A stretch of DNA of 64,000 bases. It comes from Caenorhabditis elegans. Taxonomy: Eukaryota; Nematoda; Chromadorea; Rhabditida; Rhabditidae. Within the stretch, counting starts at the first letter, position 1. Each line of letters starts with the position of its first letter. Location: contig NC_003281.10 in assembly GCF_000002985.6 (NCBI RefSeq), forward strand, positions 992,001 through 1,056,000, in the 5' to 3' direction. The translations under genes were made by a program, and so were the position numbers. Below are positions 57,501 through 64,000 of the stretch, piece by piece. A model generated the notes under the pieces. It worked only from the letters and a program-made list of their open reading frames with translations. It was not told the origin of the DNA and did not search any database.

Positions 57501-60500
57501 AGTAATCAAAACACCGTGGTTCGACCCCCGGTACCGCGAACTTTTTTTGTTTTGTTTAAACTTGAATTTGGGGACGGTTTTAGGTTTGAAAAATCCGTTT
57601 TAACAAAAAAATCGAAGTTTTTAATTTTTAAGATAATTTTTTCTTCAAATTGCCAAAATTTCAAATTTAGAGTAAATTTTGCAAATTTTAACTTAAAAAT
57701 TCACCTCAAAACCTATAAATCTAGCCCGGAAACAGCGAAATTCAAAATTTGCTCCCGTGGCCTAGTGGATAGTGAGTTGGGCTGGTAATAACAAGACCGG
57801 GGTTCGACCCCCACAGCGGTGAAAATTTTTTTATTTTGCGTGGGGAGTTGTTTGGAACAGTTCAGTTTGGTTCGATTCCCCAACGTGGTTGAAATTTTTT
57901 TGTTGAAAATTTTGGAAAAAAAATTTTTTTGAATTTTTTTTTTCGAAAAAAAAAATCTAAAAATGACTCACCTGTTTCCCAGAATGAACATGATTATTCC
58001 TAATCCATGGCTCGGCTCCAGTATCGACAAAAATGCCGGCCAACTCGTTCCCATACACCTTATTCTCCTCGATGAGCCCTTTTCCATACCGATGCACAAA
58101 AATTCCGCCGTGTTTCCCGTCGAAAATCTCATTTTTCCGAACAATCGGATTCGCACCTTCTGATATCCAAATCGCGAGGAATTCGTTGTGATGGAGCCGG
58201 TTTTTCAGAAATTGGCCGGTGGCGTCCTCGTGGATGCATATGCCGCCTGACATCCCGTGATGAATCTCGCATTCGGTTACTGTGGGGTTGGCCTGAGCAC
58301 TTTTGAGCTCTATCGCAAATTTTTGGTTTGCGTAGATTTGACAGTTTTGGAAATGGCCCAGGCCATCGCTGAAATAATTTTTATTTATTTTTTTTTTTTG
58401 AAAAATTTTGGGTCCTGACACAAAAAGAGTTTTGAAGTATTTTTTTTACTAATATTTTTGAAATTTGGACGTTTTGACGCACATTTTGAGCCAAAGATCA
58501 GTGGAAAATCTTGAGAATTGACAAAGTTACAGAGGTTTGAACTTTTCGAGTTTTCAAAAAAAATTTACTTCGGCTCCCGTCACGAAAACTCTGGGGTTTG
58601 GCGTATTTAATCATTTCTGCTATTTTCTGTTGCATTTTTGATCAATTATTTTCACATATTTTGGATCAAAATGGGTTCAAAATCTTTAAAACTGAGAACG
58701 TTATGGATATTTGAAATTTGAAAATTTTTCGAAAATGTTTTTTTTTTTTTTTTGAGATTTTAATTTTTTTTTTCATTTTTCGCGCAAAAACATATATGTG
58801 AAGCAAATTTCTGACACTAACACAACTTTTATACAAAATTTCTGCACATTTTAAAACAAAAATGGCTCAAAACTCTTTAAAACTGGCAAAGTTATGAAAG
58901 TTTGAAATTTAAAAAAAATTTCGAAAAAAAAATATTTTTTTGGAAAAGATTCAAAATACAGCCAATTTGAAGATAATCAAATTTGGAACATTTTTCCATT
59001 AAAAAATTTTTTAGTTTTCATTCCCCGCAGAGAAACAGCAATTTTAAGGATGAGGAAAAGACGCAGACGACGAGAGTACTCTCGTCGTCTCGCACCCTCT
59101 CCCTCCCCCCTCGTTCTCTGCACTTCTGCGACGCCTTAATTTTAAAGGCGCATAACTCAGCGGAGATGAGATTAAGAAAAAAGTTTTCAACTAACAAAAT
59201 ATGTAAAATTTCAAGCTCTACAACTTCTCAGTTGAAAACTTTCTGCTAGCTCTTTTAGTTTTCAAGATATTTCAACTTTTCAAAGACTCACTCCAAAATG
59301 AAGATTCCCACATCACCCTGATGATGGACATGACAGTTATAGAAATATGGATTCGCCTGGAATTGCACACGTATTCCGGACTGCAAATTTTGCGCAAACT
59401 CGCAGTTATCATAGTAGCCGCCAGCGTGGTGTGTGATAATGATCCCGCCGCCCGAGCCTCCGATGCAAGTGCAGTTTCTCATCTGAAAATTTGGGAATTT
59501 GGAGCTCCGCTGGAAATAGCTGAAAAGCCACGGACTACACTTTCTAAATGATCATACTATCAAAAAATACCTGGAAATTTTTTGGGTAAAGTTTCAATAA
59601 TTTTGGGAGCTTAGCTTTTGAGAAACATGAGTTTTCATGGGAAATTTTCGATTTTCAACTGAAATTTTCGATATTTATTTGAAATTTTAGAAGTGTGGTG
59701 GTAATTTTTAGGGTGAATTTTTTATTTATCTTGTTGAAATTTAGGTTAAAAACCAGCCTGGTAACTTTTTGGAAATTTTTGAAAAAACATTTTTTTTCAA
59801 TTTTTTTCAATTTTAAGTTATAAAAATTTTGTGAAAAACTTACCTTCGGTGCAGCGTGATCCTTGACAACTACAGTATGACTGTCAGCATTACCAGACTG
59901 AAAATTGCAGTGCTCAATGATGGGCTCCACGTGCAGCCCGGTAACTATCATGGCGCAATTCGTAGTGGGATCCGTGTGGGCTTCCAGCAACTTTTCAGGT
60001 TCCAGGGCTTCCTCGGGCTCTCCAGGCTCTCCAGGAGCTCCAGGAGCTCCGCCGGGCTCCCCCACAGGCACCTCTTCACCAGCTCTGGGAGCATCCACCT
60101 CCATATCCTGAGCCACGTGAGCCTCGTGCTCCGTGTCCACCTCATACTTCACAGTCACATAGCCCATGTAGGCGCTGCTCTGGAATTCCAGTACAGTCGC
60201 GTGGCGTCCGGTGAGTACCACGGACGTGGCAATGTCTTCGGAGCCCGAGGCGCCGAGGATCTGAACGTCGGAGGTGATTCGGATGGTGTGCGTGACTTCA
60301 TGGGTGCCTTCGTGCAGGAAGATCAGCTTTTCGTGGTGACCACCCTCGTCGTTTTCGTCGAGGAATCTGGAAATTTTTGGGATTAAGCCTGAACCTAAGC
60401 CAACGCTTAAGCCTAAGCCTAAGCCTAAGCCTAAGCCTAAGCCTAAGCCAAAGCCAAAGCCTAAGCCTAAGCCTGAGCATAAGCCTAAGCCGAAGGATCA

Positions 60501-61242
60501 GCATAAGCCTAAGCCTAAGCTTAAACCCACGCCTGAGTTTACGCCTAGGCCTAAGAATCAGCCTAAGCCTGAGCTTAAGCTTAAGCCTAAGCCTAAGCCG
60601 AACTCTAAGCTTAAGCATCGGCCTAAGCCCAAGCCTAAGTCCAAGTTCACACCTCAAGGCCTCCTCAATATGATCGAAACATTGAATATCGGCGGCTCCC
60701 ACAAATTGCTCCAAATTTTTCATGACATGAACGCCGCGGCTCAACTGCTCGTAGGCCTCCTTCCACGGATTGAACTCTTCGTCTGAAATTAACTGTTTTT
60801 TTTTGCAGAAAACCTACATTAACCCCCCGGTCTACAGTAGCCCTATTAATTTTTAAATATCAGCATTTTGTTAGTCTTGTTGTTAGCTTTCAAATGACCC
60901 CCATCATGCCCGGGTTCCGAGCAGTTTTGGAAATTTGGGTCTCGCCACGCGGGGTACTGTAGCATCAGTTTCAGCTGTGTCGAAACTCAAAATCGTTGGA
61001 GCATAGGCATGATGGGTGTCATTTGAAAGCTCTCAGCGAGAGAAATCGAATGGCAATAATTTCAAGGTGACTGGGTTACTGTAGCGCGGGTTACGTAGCT
61101 TTTTCCAGTTCTCACCTGTAAACTTTTGCTTCGGCGCGGGTTGAAACTGAAAAACGGCATGTTCGGGGTGAAAAAGCGGCAGGCGATAGCCGAAGGTCTC
61201 CTGGTAAAGTACACGCCATTCTTCTTCCTCCTCGCCGGACAT
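54569..61242 (-). CDS. FBXO11-like beta-helix protein with UBR zinc finger (F-box not seen)
   Basis: Substrate-recognition part of an SCF-type ubiquitin ligase by homology to FBXO11/DRE-1. Exons 61242-61116, 60782-60653, 60366-59844, 59482-59292, 58368-57972, 57002-56519, 55649-55502, 54773-54675, 54629-54569; 719 residues in frame. The start resembles the part of FBXO11 just after the F-box ([30 protein letters not shown]). Right-handed beta-helix repeats follow: [76 protein letters not shown]. The C-terminal UBR-type finger is [13 protein letters not shown]...C...H..H...FYCDCGA. An acidic Pro/Gly insert ([20 protein letters not shown]) sits near residue 150. ATG 61242 directly follows an acceptor-like CTTGCAG, so F-box exons may lie to the right of the window; otherwise this is an F-box-less paralogue. 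Not named dre-1 for that reason. Confidence 0.85.
54940..55310 (+). repeat. Two tRNA-like units, second subfamily
   Basis: B boxes at 54992 and 55282 (290 bp apart). The A box here reads TAGCCTAGTGGATAGTGGGG and the middle GGCTTGGAATCATAAGACCG, with GACCCCCGGCACGGC after; this differs consistently from the TGGCTCAGTGGGTAAC units of the PNPase introns. They are antisense to the host gene. Confidence 0.88.
55825..56190 (+). repeat. Two tRNA-like units, one of each subfamily
   Basis: First (B box 55880) has A box TGGCGCAGTGGGTAACATGG; second (B box 56164) has TGGCCTAGTGGATAGTGGGG. Their spacing is 284 bp, so the two subfamilies are interleaved. Confidence 0.85.
56400..56445 (+). repeat. Truncated tRNA-like unit, twin of 51650-51700
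   Basis: CCAATCAACACACCGGGGTT then CGATCCCCACTGTGGTCGAA; same truncation point as the copy in the PNPase gene. Confidence 0.8.
57165..57900 (+). repeat. Three tRNA-like units plus a fragment
   Basis: B boxes at 57229, 57518 and 57801 (spacing 289 and 283 bp), A boxes TAGCCTAGTGGATAGTGGAG, TGGCCTAGTGGTAGTGAGTC and TGGCCTAGTGGATAGTGAGT; a fragment GGTTCGATTCCCCAACGTGG follows at ~57871. In the intron upstream of exon 57972-58368. Confidence 0.88.
58430..59291. other. Large intron of FBXO11-like gene
   Basis: Repeats of the type GGGTCCTGACACAAAA and AACTGACAAAGTTATG fill the left half. Around 59071-59094 a perfect 24-bp palindrome lies (half-site GACGACGAGAGT), followed by a pyrimidine-rich stretch CACCCTCTCCCTCCCCCCTC. 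No exon seen. Confidence 0.6.
60385..60650. repeat. Interstitial telomere repeat (GCCTAA)n in an intron
   Basis: About 265 bp of GCCTAA units, six or more perfect in a row near 60412-60450, with variants (GCCAAA, GCTTAA, GCCTGA). It makes up almost the entire intron between exons 60782-60653 and 60366-59844, ending within a few bases of the donor. Apparent Ser-Leu or Arg-Leu frames across it are artefacts. Confidence 0.95.
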
Positions 61243-61280
61243 CTGCAAGCATGTAGGCTAGGCGGTGGGGAGAGGGGGCA

Positions 61281-61290
61281 GAGACGCAGA
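61281..61290 (-). promoter_or_regulatory. TCTGCGTCTC promoter-type motif
   Basis: In minus-strand sense TCTGCGTCTC lies ~40 bp upstream of the ATG at 61242. This motif is common in promoters of broadly expressed Caenorhabditis genes. It favours transcription starting close to this ATG, against F-box exons further right. A similar CCTGCGTCTC is on + at 62394. Confidence 0.35.
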
Positions 61291-61321
61291 CGGTGTAAGA
61301 CACCTGTGAAGGTCGGCTGAG

Positions 61322-64000
61322 GGGGGGGGGGGGGTCTGGAGGCTATTGTTGTTATTGTTATGGTATTAGTAGAGGTCACACATAAAATTTTGGGGTAAAG
61401 TTGAGAAAATTTGGAAATTTCCGAGAAATTGGGAGTTGTCAAAAAAACGTTTTTAGGAAAAAGTTCAAAAATTCAAAAATTTCACAACTTTTTCAATTTT
61501 TGAGATATTTTTATCATTTTTTGGGAAAAATGATTGTGAAATTCTGAATTTTCCTACAAAATAACTCAAAATGACCGTAACAGAGAAATTTCAGTTTGCC
61601 AAGCGTTTTCGTGGCGGGACCTTGAAAATTTAGTTGCTGAAAAAACTGAAATTTTAAAAATTTCATAACTTTTTCCATTTTTGAGATATTTCTATAATTT
61701 TTAATGTTAAATAACAGTAGAAACTTGAATTTTAAGTTACAATTATTGTAAAATGTCTTACTCTGAAAATCTTGAATTGCTGAGAGTTTTCGTGGTGGGA
61801 CCTAAAAATTGTAAAAATATTTTTTGGCAAAAATTTCAGATATTCAAAGTTTTCTAACTTTTTAATAAATTAAGATATTTCTACGATTTTTAATGCAAAA
61901 TGACCGCAAAAATATGAATTTTCATGGAAAATTAATTAAAACTTTTTAATCAGAAGTTTTCGTGATGGCACCTTAACTTAAAATTTCAAAAAAAAAATTG
62001 AAAATTTTGGAATTTTCAAAACCTCACAACTTTCTCAATTTTGGAGCTATTTGCTTCATTTTTAGATTAAAATAAGCCCCGGAAATTCAATTTTCAGGTT
62101 CAAATAAACAACTTTAGCAAAATTCATAAATGACAGCACGCCACGAGTTTGCGTGGCAGGACCCAGAAAACTCGTGCCACGTGACGGATTTATGCAAAAA
62201 TCCTTGGAAATCGGAGAGAGGGACAAAGAGAGACAGAGAGAGAGGAGGAAAAGATGACGGTACGGGGAGATATTGTATGCGGGAAATAGGTCACACTTCT
62301 TCTATATCTCTCCTCACTCTTCCACTTTTCCGTAACGAGGCCGCCGCCCGGCCAGCCGCGCGTACTAGCCTAGTACCGTCCCCTCCGGCCCACCCTGCGT
62401 CTCAGCATTGCGCAATATGTTGATTCACACCTGTTTGGATGGGGAGAGAAAGTTTTAAGGATCATTTTGAGCTAAAATTGACAAGAATTACGGAAAAATT
62501 GAAAAAGTTAGGATGGTTTGAAATTTTCAAAAAAAAAATTTTGAGGACCCCCACGGAAACTCTCGGTGGAATGATATTTTGCGAAATTTTAAAAGATTTT
62601 TTAAATTAACCTGTTAGTCTAAGTAACTGAACTATTTATAAGCTAAAAATTAACAGAATATCTCAAAAACTGAAAAAGTTATGAAGTTTTGAACTTTTTT
62701 AAAATTTGCCAAAAAAAAATTCAAAATCCTTCCACGAAAACTTATGACAGCCACAAATTTTGCAGCTTTCTTAGATAACGTACAATTTTTTGAAAAATAT
62801 AAATTTTTAGCTTGTTTTAAATTAAAATTTGGTATATAAATCTTTAAAACTAAAAAAGTTAGGGGGTTTTGAAATTTTCCGAAAAAAATAAATTTAACTA
62901 AAAAAAATTTCGAGGACCCCCCACGGAAACTCTTGGTAGACTGATATTTTTCAAACTTTTAAGGATTTTTAAACTAAACTACTACTCCAAGCTTTGGAGC
63001 TTATTTTGTGCTAAAATTTGGCAAAGTGCCACAAAAACTGAAAAAGTTAGAAGGATTTGAAAAAAAACAAAAAATTTTCCAAAATTCCAAAAAAAAATTT
63101 TAAGGGCTTACAGGAAATCTCTTGGAAAACAGGCATTTTACAGTTTTTTTTAAAGTAAATGTACAATTTTTGAAAAATATGAATTTCAAAATTATTTTGA
63201 GCTAAAATTTGGCAAAATATTTTACAAACTGAAAAAGTTAGAAGGATTTGAAATTTTCAAAAAATAATTAAGTTTTATGAAAAAAAATTTGAGGACCCCC
63301 ACAGAAACTCTAGGTGAACTAATATTTTCTGACATTTTGACAAATTTTTTAAAATTATACTGCTAGTCCAAAATTTGGAACTTATTTAGAGCTAAAAATT
63401 AACAAAATATCTCAAAAATTGAAAAAGTTAGAACAATTTGAACATTTTCCAAAATTTCTAAAAAAAACTCGTCGTAAAAACTCTCAGCAGACAGTTTTTT
63501 TTTGGATTTTGTTAAGTTTTGAAAATTTGTCTTAAAATAAAATTTTAGGGTTTTTTTTAACGTCAAAATTCAGCAAAATATCTCAAAAACCGGAAAGGTT
63601 GGAAAATTTTGAAAATTTTTTAAATTAAGTCAAAATTTTCAAGGACTCACACGAAAACTCTTGGAAAACGGGAGTTTTACAGTTTTTTCTAATTAACTTG
63701 CGGTTTATTGAAAAATATGAGTTTGAAAATTATTTTGAGTCAAAATTTGGCAAAATACCTCGAAAACTGAAAAAGTTAGAAGGTTTTGAAAATTTCAAAA
63801 AAAAATTAATTTTACTAAAAAAAATTTCGAGGAGCCCCACGGAAACTCTCGGTGATGTGAAATTTTTCAAAAAATTACCGGATTTTTTACATTGATCGGT
63901 TAGTTTAAGTTTTGGAGCTAATGTTAAGCCAAAGGTAAGCAAAATACCTCAAAAACTGAGGAAGTTAGAAGGATTTGAACATTTTCTAAAATTTGCCGAA
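61322..64000. other. Gene-free right end of the window
   Basis: A G-run at 61321-61333 is followed by repeats typical of introns in this window. From 62450 on, a ~430-bp pattern recurs about four times (AACTGAAAAAGTTAGAAGGA, then GAGGACCCCCACGGAAACTC), so the end is a degenerate tandem array. Between 62200 and 62420 there is an island of GAGAGAG and GC-rich sequence (GGCCGCCGCCCGGCCAGCCG) that resembles a worm promoter. No exon or F-box was recognised on either strand. Confidence 0.55.

Noticed and set aside
48665..57900. Functional tRNA genes
   Set aside because: A and B boxes match, but acceptor and D stems do not pair and the T stem is only three or four base pairs; modules sit in tandem 292-bp intronic units.
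59856..60386. 176-residue plus-strand frame
   Set aside because: Antisense shadow of the large FBXO11-like exon 59844-60366, whose minus-strand frame has family similarity and matching splice phases.
60298..60744. Long Leu/Arg-rich and Ser/Leu-rich reading frames on both strands
   Set aside because: They are translations of the (GCCTAA)n telomere repeat; a spliced exon pair spans the tract instead.
54569..61242. Naming the FBXO11-like gene dre-1
   Set aside because: No F-box is visible, and the neighbourhood does not match what I remember for dre-1; orthology versus paralogy cannot be settled from the window.
62130..62423. 97-residue plus-strand frame with charged GTKRDRERGGKDD stretch
   Set aside because: Arises from GAGAGAG-rich and GC-rich promoter-like DNA; no splice sites or domain.

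Overview
The window is nuclear DNA of a nematode, almost certainly genus Caenorhabditis. The genes are split by many introns with GT donors and TTTTCAG-like acceptors, intergenic DNA is AT-rich, tracts of the nematode telomere hexamer TTAGGC lie inside the sequence, and the conserved genes (TRPC channel, chimaerin, mitochondrial PNPase, FBXO11-like protein) read as worm orthologues. The density of introns filled with dispersed repeats suggests an autosome arm. I do not assign a species.

Layout. 1-9895 (+): 3' part of a TRPC cation channel, entering from the left edge. 10727-14216 (+): secreted C-type-lectin-domain protein. 16454-38382: cluster of seven related small four-transmembrane genes (three on +, four on -, one of them broken in exon 1), interrupted by a 5.3-kb inverted-repeat-bounded island (19937-25218) carrying a 3' fragment of a poly(U)-polymerase-like gene, and by a 3.3-kb, 59-bp-period satellite (25336-28639). 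39716-45210 (-): chimaerin-type RhoGAP. 45509-54048 (+): mitochondrial polynucleotide phosphorylase, divergent from the chimaerin with only about 300 bp between start codons. 54569-61242 (-): FBXO11-like beta-helix protein with a C-terminal UBR zinc finger but no F-box visible here. 61243-64000: non-coding, repeat-rich.

Biology. The lectin gene and the four-TM genes share a CTTATCA/TGATAAG GATA-factor site about 30-125 bp before the start codon, which suggests one intestinal expression programme. The chimaerin and PNPase genes probably share a bidirectional promoter.

The most unusual material is in the non-coding DNA: about 292-bp tandem units, each with a tRNA-like module (A box and B box), filling introns of three consecutive genes; palindromic tRNA-like elements at 13.5-18.1 kb; a near-identical inverted duplication of about 650 bp flanking the chimaerin/PNPase promoter; a hAT-like MITE with an intact 8-bp target duplication; and the perfectly phased satellite. 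Exon boundaries were read by eye from splice consensus and reading-frame continuity.
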